Positions 41,151 through 50,373 of a DNA stretch of 64,000 nt are shown piece after piece (position 1 is the stretch's first letter; each line of letters begins with the position of its first letter). The stretch spans positions 3,596,001 to 3,660,000 of the forward strand of contig NZ_AP024653.1 of the NCBI RefSeq assembly GCF_019977335.1, read 5' to 3'. The translations under genes were made by a program, and so were the position numbers. The notes below the pieces were generated by a model, which searched no databases, was not told the origin of the DNA, and was given only the letters and a program-made list of their open reading frames with translations. The DNA comes from Arthrobacter sp. NicSoilB4. Lineage in GTDB: Bacteria > Actinomycetota > Actinomycetes > Actinomycetales > Micrococcaceae.

Positions 41151-42113
41151 GTGTCCCAGCCCGAGTCCCCGGAGGCCCCGCCCCCGGCTTTGTTTGTGGT
41201 CACCGGAGCCGGGCCGGTTGGCTGGACGGTTGCCGAGCAGCTCGCCGCTGCGGGCCGCCGGGTGCGTGTGCTCACCCGTTCCGGCAGCGGGCCGGAGCAC
41301 CCGCTCATCGAGAAGAGGGCCGTGGATGTGTCCGACGCGGCGCAGCTCGGCGGGCTGTTTCGCGGCGCCACTGCCGTGTTCCACTGCATCCACGGTTCCA
41401 GGTACAGCGCGAAGGCCTGGGCGGCGGAACTGCCCGGCGCCGAGCAGGCTGTGCTGGCCGCGGCCGGCGAGGCGGGCGCCGTCGTCGTCTTCCCTGAGAG
41501 CCTGTACTCGTACAGCGAGCCTGACCGGCCGATGACCGAGGAGGGTCCGCGCGAGGCGCAGGGCGGCAAGCGTGGTGTCCGCACCGCGCTGCTGAAGGCC
41601 CGGGCGGCGTCCGCAACGGACACCGTGAGCGTGGTGGCGGGCGATTTCTTCGGGCCGCGGGTCCGCATGTCGCACGCCGGCGAGCGCATGGTCCGTCCCG
41701 TCACGGCCGGCAAGCCAATGCAGGTGGTCGGCCGGGCGGACCAGCCGCATTCCTTCACGTACGTTCCCGACCTCGCGGCCGCCATGATCGCCGCGGCGGA
41801 CAAGCCGAACACCTGGAACCGGGTGTGGCATGCGCCTACCGGACCTGCGCTGACCCAGCGCGAGCTTGCGGGGGCATTCGCCAGGGCAGCCGGCGCCCGG
41901 GCCCCGCGTGTCTCGGCGATACCGGGATGGGCGCTGAAGGCGATGACGGTGTTCTCCCCTGACATGCGGGAAATCGCCGAGACGCTGTACCAGTTCGAGC
42001 GCCCGTTCGTGATGGATTCGACTGCGAGCCAGTCCGCCCTGGGCGTGGCGCCGACCCCGCTGACGGATGCAGCCGCCGCCACGGTTGCCTGGTGGGGGGA
42101 CCAGGCACGGTGA
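41151..42113 (+). CDS. NAD(P)-dependent epimerase/dehydratase-like SDR
   Basis: A 320-residue extended short-chain dehydrogenase. The cofactor site TGAGPVGWTVAEQLAA is at about 16-31, with RVLTRSGSGP as the NADP-selecting loop. The central FPESLYSYSEPDRPMTEEG region holds the Tyr of the catalytic area but the usual YxxxK is altered (KRGVRTALLKAR follows), so it may bind a nucleotide without full SDR chemistry. GTG 41151 follows AAGGAAG. Expected to be released when the divergent TetR protein binds its ligand. Confidence 0.8.
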   Translation: MSQPESPEAPPPALFVVTGAGPVGWTVAEQLAAAGRRVRVLTRSGSGPEHPLIEKRAVDVSDAAQLGGLFRGATAVFHCIHGSRYSAKAWAAELPGAEQAVLAAAGEAGAVVVFPESLYSYSEPDRPMTEEGPREAQGGKRGVRTALLKARAASATDTVSVVAGDFFGPRVRMSHAGERMVRPVTAGKPMQVVGRADQPHSFTYVPDLAAAMIAAADKPNTWNRVWHAPTGPALTQRELAGAFARAAGARAPRVSAIPGWALKAMTVFSPDMREIAETLYQFERPFVMDSTASQSALGVAPTPLTDAAAATVAWWGDQAR

Positions 42114-42166
42114 CGGCGGCTGCGGTCTGAGTCCCGACGGGCGGGGTTCGGCCAGCGGCGTTCCGT

Positions 42167-44389
42167 TTAGCGGCTCCCGGCCTCTGCGGGCTCCGGCTCC
42201 GGGGCGGCGGGCAGGGTGCGGGCGGCGGCGTCCGCCTCGGGGCGTCCCAGCTTGCCCGGCCACCAGATCCGCGGCCCGATGTCGTAGGCCAGGGCGGGGA
42301 CCAGCAGGGAGCGGACCAGGACGGTGTCCAGCAGCACCCCGAAGGCCACGATGAACGCGAGCTGCACCAGGAACATGATGGGGATAACGCCCAGGGCCGC
42401 GAAGGTGGCCGCGAGCACCACGCCAGCGGAGGTGATCACCCCGCCCGTGACGCCGAGACCGCGCAGGATGCCGGGCCGGGTGCCGTGCTTCAAAGATTCC
42501 TCCCGGACCCGGCTCATCAGGAAGATGTTGTAGTCCACGCCCAGTGCGACGAGGAAGACGAAGCCGAACAGCGGAACCGTGGCATCGGCGCCCGGGAATC
42601 CGAAGACGTTATTGAACACGAAGGCGGAGACACCCATGGCGGCGCCGTAGGACAGGACCACGGAGGCGACCAGCAGGACCGGCGCGAGCACCGAGCGCAG
42701 CAGCAGCATAAGGATCACGAGGATGACGGCGAGGACCACCGGAATGATGGTGACGAGGTCACGCTGGGCGGTGGTGTTCGTGTCCAGGGCTGTCGCGGTC
42801 ACGCCGCCGACGAGTGCGCCGGCGTCGATCTTCTTCAGATCCCGGCGGAGGTCCACAACAACGTTTTCGGCCTCGTTGGAGTCCGCCGCGAAATTCAGTG
42901 TTGCGTTGATCAGCACCTTGCCGTCGCGCACTGCGGGAGACGCGGGGGCGGGGGCGCCAGGGGCAGCCGTGGCACCCGCCATGATCGGCGCGCCGCCCTC
43001 GGCCAGCAGGTAGGCGTCCCCGACGCCGCCGGTCGCCTGGGTCTTCGCCAGCACGGCCTGGGCATTGGCCTCGTCGGCGACGATCACGGCGGGGCTGCCG
43101 GAACCGGCGTCGAAGTGCCGGGCCAGGGCCTTCTGGCCGTCGACGGCGTTGGAGGCGGTGAGGATGACGTCCGTCTGCGGGACGCCGTTGGCTTTGAGCT
43201 GCAGGACGCCGGCCGAGGCGACGAGGAGCAGCAGCACGGAGGCGATCCAGACGGTCCGGGGCCGGCGGGAAACCAGGGAACCGGTGGCCCGCCACACACC
43301 CTTCTGCCCCTCGAGGCCGGTGACGAGATCGGGCTCGCGTCCGGTCTCCGGGAGCAGCTTGGGGCGGAACGGCCAGAACGCGGCGCGGCCCAGCAGCGCC
43401 ATCAGCGCCGGGAGCAGGGTCAGTGCGGCGAAGAGCGAGCACAGGATGCCCGCGGCCGCCACCGGGCCGAGGGCCTTGTTGGAGTTGAGGTCGGAGAACA
43501 GCAGGCACAGCAGGGCGATGATGACCGTGGCCCCGGAGGCTGCGATGGGTTCCCACGAGTTTTTCCACGCGGTGAGCGCGGCGGCCGTGCGGTTGGTGTT
43601 GTGCGTCAGGGCCTCACGGAAGCGCGCCACATAGAGCAGCGCGTAGTCCGTGGCGGCGCCGATCACCAGGATGGACAGAATGCCCTGGCTCTGGCCGTTG
43701 AGCTGGATCCACCCCAGTTTGGCCATGCCGAAGACCAGCAGGATGGCGGCGCAGAGGGCGAAGACCGAGGTGAACAAAACGGCGATCGGCAGCAGCAGCG
43801 AGCGGTAGACGATCAGCAGGATCAGGAACACCGCGCCGAGGGCCACCAGCAGCAGGATGCCGTCGATCCCGGCGAAGGCACTAACGAGGTCCGCGGTGAG
43901 CCCGGCCGGGCCGGTGACGAAGGTCTGCATGCCCTCCGGCGCCGATTCCTGCACCGCCTCGCGCAGTTCCTTCACCGTTACCTTGACTTCGCCGGCCGAA
44001 TCGATCGGGACCACAAACTGCACGGCTTTGGCATCCTCTGACGGGATGGGGCCGACGACGGTACTTCCGGCGCCGACGGCCTCCAGGTTGCCCTTGAGGG
44101 CTGCCGCCTCGCCGAGCTGGGCAGGGGTGAAGGCGGAGTCGCTTTCGATGACGATGACGGCGGGAATCTCGTTGGAGTCGCGGAACTTGGCCTGCCAGTC
44201 CTGGGCCGCAGTGGCTTCGGCCCCGGCCGGCAGGAAGGACGCCTGGTCGTTCGAGGAGACCTCGTCCAGCCGGCCGAAGGTGGGTCCGCCGATTCCGGCG
44301 ATGGCCAGCCAGGTGACGACGAGCAGGACCGGAACCAGCCAGCGCAGCCAAAAGGGGACACGGGCACTGTGCAGTGGGGTGGTTTTCAT
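42167..44389 (-). CDS. MMPL-family RND transporter
   Basis: A 740-residue RND-superfamily exporter. One N-terminal helix, an extracytoplasmic domain, five helices (IDGILLLVALGAVFLILLIV onward), a cytoplasmic loop, then the same plan repeated. The proton-relay region reads IGAATDYALLYVARFREAL in the first half and LGVDYNIFLMSRVREE in the second, both typical of MMPL proteins that export lipids or drugs. It is divergent from a MarR gene, with a palindrome between them, so it looks like a regulator-controlled efflux pump. ATG 44389 follows AAGGA. Confidence 0.93.
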   Translation of the reverse strand: MKTTPLHSARVPFWLRWLVPVLLVVTWLAIAGIGGPTFGRLDEVSSNDQASFLPAGAEATAAQDWQAKFRDSNEIPAVIVIESDSAFTPAQLGEAAALKGNLEAVGAGSTVVGPIPSEDAKAVQFVVPIDSAGEVKVTVKELREAVQESAPEGMQTFVTGPAGLTADLVSAFAGIDGILLLVALGAVFLILLIVYRSLLLPIAVLFTSVFALCAAILLVFGMAKLGWIQLNGQSQGILSILVIGAATDYALLYVARFREALTHNTNRTAAALTAWKNSWEPIAASGATVIIALLCLLFSDLNSNKALGPVAAAGILCSLFAALTLLPALMALLGRAAFWPFRPKLLPETGREPDLVTGLEGQKGVWRATGSLVSRRPRTVWIASVLLLLVASAGVLQLKANGVPQTDVILTASNAVDGQKALARHFDAGSGSPAVIVADEANAQAVLAKTQATGGVGDAYLLAEGGAPIMAGATAAPGAPAPASPAVRDGKVLINATLNFAADSNEAENVVVDLRRDLKKIDAGALVGGVTATALDTNTTAQRDLVTIIPVVLAVILVILMLLLRSVLAPVLLVASVVLSYGAAMGVSAFVFNNVFGFPGADATVPLFGFVFLVALGVDYNIFLMSRVREESLKHGTRPGILRGLGVTGGVITSAGVVLAATFAALGVIPIMFLVQLAFIVAFGVLLDTVLVRSLLVPALAYDIGPRIWWPGKLGRPEADAAARTLPAAPEPEPAEAGSR

Positions 44390-44440
44390 GGATCCTTCTC
44401 GTGCGTTCCTCGGAGGAGTAGAATTGACTCAATCATAGAC

Positions 44441-44459
44441 TATCTCCACGATGGAGATA
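44441..44459. promoter_or_regulatory. MarR operator-like palindrome
   Basis: TATCTCC-N5-GGAGATA (44441-44459), a 7-bp perfect inverted repeat in the gap between the divergent MMPL and MarR genes. Position and size fit a MarR-family binding site overlapping the MMPL promoter. Confidence 0.65.
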
Positions 44460-44587
44460 AACCATGGAATCCAAAAAGTTGGGAATCATTCCGGTCCGGT
44501 CCGATGCGTCGCCTGCTGAAGTAAACTCCGGAGGGCGCTGTCCTCGGAGCAACTGCGGACCGGCCAACGGAAGAGGGGAGGTGCACC

Positions 44588-45106
44588 GTGACAGCTGATT
44601 CCTCGGGGCGCCCCGATTCCTCCGGTCCGCCGCCGCTGGTCCGCCTGCTTCAGGAGTTCAGCCTCGAGGCCAACCGCTACGTGGATTCAGCCGGCGGACG
44701 CAATGACATGCACCGCACGGACCTCAACGCACTGGCCGTGATCATGCAGCACACCGCGCGGAACCAGATCGTCACGCCGGGGGTGCTCCGCAAGGAACTC
44801 CATCTCAGCTCGCCCGCCACGACGGCGCTGGTGGACCGGCTGTACAACTCCGGGCACGTGGTCCGCGAACGGCAGGGCACGGACCGCCGCCAGGTCCAGC
44901 TCCGGATGACCCCCAAGGCATACCGCGACGGAAGCGCCATGTTCATGCCGCTGGCCCGCCATATGGACGCCGCAATGGCCCAGTTCACTCCGGAGGAACT
45001 GGAGATCGCCACGCGGTTCATGACCTCGATGATCGACGCGACAGTCAGGGCCGGGCAGGAGGCGGCGCAGCAGCCGGTACCGCCTCCAGCAGCTGACCCG
45101 CGGTAG
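44588..45106 (+). CDS. MarR-family transcriptional regulator
   Basis: A 172-residue winged-helix regulator. The core has LNALAVIMQHTARNQIVTPG, recognition helix LHLSSPATTALVDRLYNSGH, and wing VVRERQGTDRRQVQLRMTP, with a C-terminal dimer helix. The Ser/Pro/Ala-rich start and end are typical of actinobacterial members. GTG 44588 follows GAGGGGAGG. It probably represses the divergent MMPL pump. Its last 62 bases overlap the 3' end of the convergent permease gene. Confidence 0.9.
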   Translation: MTADSSGRPDSSGPPPLVRLLQEFSLEANRYVDSAGGRNDMHRTDLNALAVIMQHTARNQIVTPGVLRKELHLSSPATTALVDRLYNSGHVVRERQGTDRRQVQLRMTPKAYRDGSAMFMPLARHMDAAMAQFTPEELEIATRFMTSMIDATVRAGQEAAQQPVPPPAADPR

Positions 45107-46436
45107 CTGCCGTTTTCGGTCGCCGCGCCGGCAGTATGCTCCAGCCCGCCGGCCTCCGGCCCGGCGAACCCGCCGTACGGGCCGGGCGGGCCGCCCACAA
45201 CGCCCCCGCGGCCAGGCCCAGCGGGACCACAAGAGCCCAGCCGCTGAAGAGCAGCACGGCCAGCATGACAACGGCGGCCACAATAACGCCGTACCAGGCC
45301 GTCGTCCCCGCAGGCAGCAAACGGATCCCGGCAACCAGGCCGAACGCCGTCACTGCGGTGAAACACGCCGACGCCGCCGCGATCTGGAACTGCATGTTGC
45401 TCAGTCCGGCCACGGCCGCCCCGAAGGACAGGAACGTCATCGCCGCCAGCAGTCCAAGGCTGGCCGCGGGCACCCGGCCCGGCCCGGCGCCCCGCGCGAG
45501 GGACCGCGGCAGCACGCCGTCGGACGCGAGGCTCGCACCCAGCCGGCTGGCACCGGCCACGAAGGTGTTAATCGGGCCGAAGGTCAGCACCGCGGCGGCA
45601 ATGGCTGTCAGCGGGGCGGCGAGTCCGCCCAGTCCTTTTTCGAGCAGTTGCGCGATCGGCACGTCGCTTCCGGGGAGAGCCGGGCCCAGAACGGCGATCG
45701 AGGCCGCGACGACGCCGATGTACACCACGCCGACCACAATCAGGGTGAGCCACGTGGCCCGCCTGAGGTCCCTTTCCGGGTGGCGGAATTCGCCGGCGAG
45801 ATGTGTGACCGCCTCCCAGCCTGCGAAGCAGAAGAAGAGCAGGCTGGCCACCCCGCCCACGGCCCAGTAGCCGTGCGGGGCGAACGGCTCGAAGTTCTCC
45901 GCCTTGGCGAACGGCGCGGCGAGGGCGACCGCCAACGCCAGCAGCCCGACCAGCAGCACCATCAGCACCAGCTGGATGCCGCTGGACATCCGGATCCCGA
46001 CGGCGTTGCTCGCGAACGCGGCGGCCAGCAGCAGAGCGGCTGCCACCAACGCCGTCGCGCGTCCGCCGCCCAGGGCGTGGGCGATGTAGTTGCCGCCGAT
46101 GACGGCCGTCGCCGGAGCGCCGAACGGAATGGCGAAGTAGAAGAGGTAGCCGGCCGCGGCCGAGGCGCGGCGCCCGTAGGCGCGCGTCACGAAGTGGGCG
46201 ATCCCGCCGGCGTCGGGCTGCTGCCGGCTCATCTCCGCGAAGCTGAAGGCCACCGGTGTGCAGAACACGAGCAGCAGGGTCCAGGCCAGGAGCGACGCCG
46301 GCCCGGCTTCCTTGGCGGCGATCGCCGGGAGGACCAGGATGCCGGACCCCAGGATCGCCCCGACATAGATCCCGGTGGCACGGAACAGGCCGAGCCCTGC
46401 CTGCTTGCTGCTGTTGATGTTCACTCCTCTAATCAT
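45045..46436 (-). CDS. APC-family amino acid exporter, YjeH-like
   Basis: A 463-residue APC permease with about twelve helices. Helix 1 carries the substrate-site motif GAILGSGILVLPAIAAKEAG; then DAGGIAHFVTRAYGRR and FFCFAGWEAVTHLAGEFRHP, both matching the E. coli methionine/branched-chain exporter YjeH as I recall it. ATG 46436 is given as the start but has no ribosome site; AGAGGAG at 46430-46424 overlaps a GTG and stands 5 bases before an ATC at 46418 (see findings). The Pro/Ala-rich C-terminal tail (about 40 residues) is unusual and overlaps the MarR gene. Confidence 0.82.
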   Translation of the reverse strand: MIRGVNINSSKQAGLGLFRATGIYVGAILGSGILVLPAIAAKEAGPASLLAWTLLLVFCTPVAFSFAEMSRQQPDAGGIAHFVTRAYGRRASAAAGYLFYFAIPFGAPATAVIGGNYIAHALGGGRATALVAAALLLAAAFASNAVGIRMSSGIQLVLMVLLVGLLALAVALAAPFAKAENFEPFAPHGYWAVGGVASLLFFCFAGWEAVTHLAGEFRHPERDLRRATWLTLIVVGVVYIGVVAASIAVLGPALPGSDVPIAQLLEKGLGGLAAPLTAIAAAVLTFGPINTFVAGASRLGASLASDGVLPRSLARGAGPGRVPAASLGLLAAMTFLSFGAAVAGLSNMQFQIAAASACFTAVTAFGLVAGIRLLPAGTTAWYGVIVAAVVMLAVLLFSGWALVVPLGLAAGALWAARPARTAGSPGRRPAGWSILPARRPKTAATAGQLLEAVPAAAPPPARP

Positions 46437-46579
46437 CCGCGGAACGGCCCGGGGAAGAAGCGGCAAAACTGACGGGCACGCGCGAAATCCTGCCGTCTTC
46501 CCGGCTGCTTTCCAACTGCTTCCCAACTGCGGTCCCCGGCTTTCGCGGATTTTCCGGCCCGCGGCGGTAGCGTTTCATT

Positions 46580-47395
46580 ATGAGTGCGCAGCAGCCTGAA
46601 GATGTGTACAGCCACGGCCACCACGAGTCCGTGGTCCGCGCCCACGCCTCGCGGACGGCGGAGAACTCCGCGGCGTTTGTGATCCCGCACCTGACCCCGG
46701 GGGTCTCGGTGCTCGACGTCGGCTGCGGCCCCGGCAGCATCACCTGCGACTTCGCCGGGCTCGTCTCCCCCGGGAAGGTCACCGGGCTGGACCGCTCGCC
46801 GGACGTGATCGGCCAGGCGGCTGCCCTTGCAGCCGAGCGCGGCGTGCAGAACGTCGAGTTTGTCGCCGGAAATATCTACGACCTCGACTTCGAGGATGAA
46901 ACGTTCGACGTCGTCCACGCCCACCAGGTGCTGCAGCACCTCACCGACCCGGTCGCTGCCCTGCGGGAAATGCGCCGCGTCGCCAAACCCGGCGGGATCG
47001 TGGCGGTGCGCGACGCCGATTTCCACGGCATGAGCTGGTTCCCGGCCGTCCCCGAGCTGGATGAGTGGATGGAGCTGTACCAGCGGATCGCCCGCCGCAA
47101 CGGGGCAGAGCCCGACGCCGGCCGCCGCCTGGTGTCCTGGGCGCAGTCCGCCGGTTTCACCGACGTCGCACCGTCCAGCAGCAACTGGCTCTACGCCACC
47201 GGCCAGCAGCGCCGCTGGCAGGCACGGGTGTGGGGCGAACGGGTGCTGCATTCGGCCTTCGCGGACCAGGCGCTCGAGTACGGCTTCGCCAATGCCGCCG
47301 ATCTGGCCCGGATCTCCGCGGGCTGGCACCGGTGGGGCTCCACGGACGACGGCTGGTTCCTGATCCCCAACGGCGAAGTCATCGCCAGGGCCTGA
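46580..47395 (+). CDS. SAM-dependent methyltransferase (UbiE/COQ5-like)
   Basis: A 271-residue class I methyltransferase: motif I VSVLDVGCGPGSITCDF at about 43-59, GLDRSPDVIGQAAALA, the motif-IV FDVVHAHQVLQHLTDPVAAL and post-I VAVRDADFHG. The C-terminal domain has the RISAGWHRWGSTDDGWFLIP end seen in uncharacterised actinobacterial methyltransferases. Acceptor unknown. Weak ribosome site before ATG 46580. It is divergent from the YjeH-like exporter. Confidence 0.85.
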   Translation: MSAQQPEDVYSHGHHESVVRAHASRTAENSAAFVIPHLTPGVSVLDVGCGPGSITCDFAGLVSPGKVTGLDRSPDVIGQAAALAAERGVQNVEFVAGNIYDLDFEDETFDVVHAHQVLQHLTDPVAALREMRRVAKPGGIVAVRDADFHGMSWFPAVPELDEWMELYQRIARRNGAEPDAGRRLVSWAQSAGFTDVAPSSSNWLYATGQQRRWQARVWGERVLHSAFADQALEYGFANAADLARISAGWHRWGSTDDGWFLIPNGEVIARA

Positions 47396-47416
47396 TTCGG
47401 TGCCGGAGCGCGGCGC

Positions 47417-48169
47417 CTATTCGCTCAGCGCGGGAAGAATCACGCTGGCGAGGGTCCCCATGGCCTGGTTCTCGGTGAAGCCCACCACACCGATTTCCAA
47501 GTCCCTGGTCCGGCGGACATCCGTTATGGTCGCGGTTCGCGCCTTGCCTTCCACGACCCCCGCAGGAATGCCGTCCACGGCGACACCCCAGCGGTAGGGC
47601 TCCAGCCCGCCTGGTTCCCAGGAGACCTGGACGATGCTGATGCCATCTGAGTGGGCGGTCACCAGAACGCTCACGTTGACGGGGGCCACGGGGAGCCCGT
47701 CCCGGGGCCCGCGCCCGATGTGGACTCCGGTTGATGCCGTCGACAATCCTCCGGCGGCATGGGTGATCCGCACCGTCGCGGTGCCCTCGAATGCCGCGGG
47801 GTAGCTGTGGGTCGCCACGGGGATCGGCCCCGCCTGGTCAATGCCGCCGTCGCCGTCGAAGTCCCATTCGTACTGCGCGATGTTGACCCCGCGGGGCAGC
47901 GATTCCGAGACGTCGAAGTTGATGGTCTGGCCGGGCATGGCGTAGTAGTCGGGGTTGGCGAACTTCGCTTCGGGCAGGGCCGCGGCGGCCGGGCCCGCGG
48001 TGCTTCCGGGATCCGGCAGGAACGGCGTGACTGCAGTCCCGGGCGTTGCGGCTGCCGTGGCGGCGGCCTGGGTGGCGGCTGCGGACGGCTGTTCGGCCCC
48101 CGGCAGCGCGCAGGACGACGCGGTCAGCAGGACGGCACCGGCAACCATTGTTCCGACAATCCTGTCCAT
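47417..48169 (-). CDS. PKD-domain lipoprotein
   Basis: A 250-residue secreted lipoprotein. The signal peptide ends in LTASSC (Cys 20), followed by an Ala/Thr/Pro-rich spacer. A PKD (polycystic kidney disease) Ig-like domain spans about 75-155, with the diagnostic YEWDFDGDGGIDQAGP and ATHSYPAAFEGTATVRI. A fibronectin-III-like beta domain of about 80 residues follows (VSVLVTAHSDGISIVQVSWE). It probably binds a surface polymer or partner protein. ATG 48169 follows GGGGGAG; the longer frame upstream is not protein-like. Confidence 0.85.
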   Translation of the reverse strand: MDRIVGTMVAGAVLLTASSCALPGAEQPSAAATQAAATAAATPGTAVTPFLPDPGSTAGPAAAALPEAKFANPDYYAMPGQTINFDVSESLPRGVNIAQYEWDFDGDGGIDQAGPIPVATHSYPAAFEGTATVRITHAAGGLSTASTGVHIGRGPRDGLPVAPVNVSVLVTAHSDGISIVQVSWEPGGLEPYRWGVAVDGIPAGVVEGKARTATITDVRRTRDLEIGVVGFTENQAMGTLASVILPALSE

Positions 48170-48356
48170 CGACTCCCCCAAGCCTGGCTGCAGCGCTGAT
48201 GCCGCGGTTGAGAGCATCGTAGCGTCCCGCGCCCGCGCTGTCTCCACCCGCGGGCCGCCGGCGGACAGGGAGACGGGAGCGGGTATACGACAGCCATTCC
48301 CCGCCGGCGGATCTGCCGCTAGGGTGCACTCAGACACACTGTGACGAGGAGGAAGC

Positions 48357-48908
48357 ATGCGCAACGTGACGGCCGGACTTTTCAGTTCCGTGGACGGCGT
48401 GGTGGAAGACCCTTTCCTTTGGCAATTCGACAGCTTCGATGAGGAACTCGGCGCGGGGATGAACGAGATGATGGGCCGGATCGATACAGGGCTCCTGGGC
48501 CGCGTTGGGTACCAGCAATGGGCGGAGTACTGGCCGAACGCAGAAGCCGACGCCGACTTCGGCGCGTTCATCAATCCGCTGCCCAAATATGTGGCGTCCC
48601 GCACCCTGACCGGCGATCTGGCGTGGCAGAACTCGCAACTGATCGCGGGGCCGCTGGAGGATTTCGTCGCGGGCCTGAAGGAAGGCGACGGCGGCGATAT
48701 CGGCGTTTTCAGTAGCATCTCGTTGGTCCGCCAACTGTTCTTCGCCGGGCTCTTGGACAGCCTGATGCTGATCGTCCATCCTGTGGTGGCCGGCAGTGGC
48801 CGGCGGCTCTTCAACGACGGCGATCCCCTGACGCGGCTTGAGCTGCAGTCATCCCAGCAGACCAGCAAGGGCAACATGATTCTGAGCTACGGCCTGCGCC
48901 GCAGCTGA
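48357..48908 (+). CDS. Dihydrofolate reductase / RibD C-terminal-like protein
   Basis: A 183-residue protein of the RibD_C/DHFR-like fold: N-terminal VTAGLFSSVDGVVEDPFLWQ, GLLGRVGYQQWAEYWP in the middle, and the nucleotide-site end LMLIVHPVVAGSGRRLFNDG. Such stand-alone proteins (YwjB/YyaP group) are predicted NADPH reductases, mostly without known substrate. ATG 48357 follows GAGGAGGAAG. It is divergent from the PKD lipoprotein. Confidence 0.87.
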   Translation: MRNVTAGLFSSVDGVVEDPFLWQFDSFDEELGAGMNEMMGRIDTGLLGRVGYQQWAEYWPNAEADADFGAFINPLPKYVASRTLTGDLAWQNSQLIAGPLEDFVAGLKEGDGGDIGVFSSISLVRQLFFAGLLDSLMLIVHPVVAGSGRRLFNDGDPLTRLELQSSQQTSKGNMILSYGLRRS

Positions 48909-49018
48909 GGGGGAGAGTCAAGCGCCCTGCGGCCTCCCGACGGCCGGCAGCACACGGTGTGTGACGGCGTTGTGAAGCTGCGGCCGGGCGGGCCCGTCCG
49001 CGGCCGTAAGCTGGATCA

Positions 49019-49642
49019 GTGCAACCCTCCCTGTGGCTGGCCCTGGCGGGCGCCGGCGTCCTGATCAGCTTCACGCCCGGCGCGGGCGCCATCAACACCA
49101 TGAGCAACTCGCTGAACTCCGGTTTCCGGCGCTCCATCTGGGGAATCCTCGGCCAGCAGGCCGCACTGATCGTGCACGTCGTGATCGTGGCCCTGGGCGT
49201 CGGAGTCCTGGTGGCCAGCTCGCCGGTTGCGTTCAACGTGATCCGCTACGCCGGCGCGGCGTACCTGGTCTATCTGGGCATCCAGCAGTTCCGGCACAAG
49301 CCCGACCTGGACCAGGAAAAGGCCGCAGCACTGCGCAACGAGCCGGCCGCCTCCATGTTCCGCCGCGGCCTGTGGGTCAACCTGCTGAACCCCAAGGCCA
49401 TCGTGTTCTTCCTGGCCTTTATGCCGCAGTTCATCCGCCCGGGGGACCCGCTCCTGCCGCAGTACCTGATCCTGGCCGCCACCGTGGTGGTGATCGACAT
49501 CCTGGTCATGTGGTTATTCTTCGCGGCCGCGGCCAAGTCCTTCCAGCGCTTCACGCACGATGCCCGCGGGCAGCGGATCCTCAACCAGACGTTCGGCGTA
49601 CTGTTCATGGCCGTCGGCGTCATGCTGGCCCTGATCCACTGA
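49019..49642 (+). CDS. LysE/RhtB-family amino acid exporter
   Basis: A 207-residue inner-membrane protein with six hydrophobic segments. The family start motif is SFTPGAGAINTMSNSLNSGF at about 17-36, then GAAYLVYLGIQQFR, and WVNLLNPKAIVFFLAFMPQF at about 120-139. RhtB-type proteins export homoserine, threonine and their lactones. GTG 49019 is the start; the ribosome site is weak. Single gene; the following ~130 bases hold GC-rich inverted repeats. Confidence 0.92.
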   Translation: MQPSLWLALAGAGVLISFTPGAGAINTMSNSLNSGFRRSIWGILGQQAALIVHVVIVALGVGVLVASSPVAFNVIRYAGAAYLVYLGIQQFRHKPDLDQEKAAALRNEPAASMFRRGLWVNLLNPKAIVFFLAFMPQFIRPGDPLLPQYLILAATVVVIDILVMWLFFAAAAKSFQRFTHDARGQRILNQTFGVLFMAVGVMLALIH

Positions 49643-49773
49643 CGGACCTCCCGCGTTGACGCCCGCGGCCGGCGGGCGCCCGGCAGGCCGCAGACCCGCA
49701 CATGACAGTGCGGAATACAAGTGTGACTAGCTTTGTAATACCCGCCGCCGGGCAACTAGCCAAGAGGACCAGC

Positions 49774-50373
49774 ATGATTCATGCTTGCACTATGACCTCA
49801 ATGTCGAGCCAGTACCGGATCATCACGGTCTGCACCGGGAACATCTGCCGGTCGCCGATGGCCGAACTGATGCTCGCGGAGGCCATCGCAGCCGAGGGCC
49901 TGGCCGGCGCCGTCGTGGATTCGGCAGGAATCACGGCCTATGAGGTGGGCCGGCCGATTGACCCGCGCGCCGCCCGCAAGCTCACCGCCCACAGCATCCC
50001 CTCGGACCGTCATGTGGCGCGCGAATGGCGGGCAGACTGGTTCCGGAGCCGCGATCTCATCCTGGCCCTGGACGTGGACCACTTCGGCTGGCTGCAGCAG
50101 GCGGCACCGGACCGCGAGTCCCTGTCCAAAATCAGGATGCTGCGCAGCTTCGATCCGGCCGTCGCGGGCAAGGACCCCCTCGACCAGGGCATCGAAGACC
50201 CCTGGTACGGCGGCCACGCGGACTTCGACGTCACCTGGAACCTGATCCACGCGGCGCTCCCCGGGATCGTGGCCCACATCCGGACGGAGCTCGCAATGCG
50301 CCGCCAGCCGAACAGGCAGCATCCCGGCAGTGATCAACCCAATGCACAGCAGCCGCTACGCTCTATTTCATGA
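49774..50373 (+). CDS. Low-molecular-weight protein-tyrosine phosphatase
   Basis: A 199-residue LMW-PTP. The phosphate loop C-x5-R is C20-TGNIC-R26-S (VCTGNICRSPMAE), and the general-acid Asp is in EDPWYGG at about 145. The C-terminal extension after the fold (about 25 residues, Gln/Pro/Asn-rich) is additional. It removes phosphate from tyrosine on proteins, or works on arsenate in a related branch; the DPWY motif favours a phosphatase. ATG 49774 with AGAGGA is chosen; ATGs at 49792 and 49801 are alternatives. Overlaps the next gene (ATGA). Confidence 0.9.
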   Translation: MIHACTMTSMSSQYRIITVCTGNICRSPMAELMLAEAIAAEGLAGAVVDSAGITAYEVGRPIDPRAARKLTAHSIPSDRHVAREWRADWFRSRDLILALDVDHFGWLQQAAPDRESLSKIRMLRSFDPAVAGKDPLDQGIEDPWYGGHADFDVTWNLIHAALPGIVAHIRTELAMRRQPNRQHPGSDQPNAQQPLRSIS

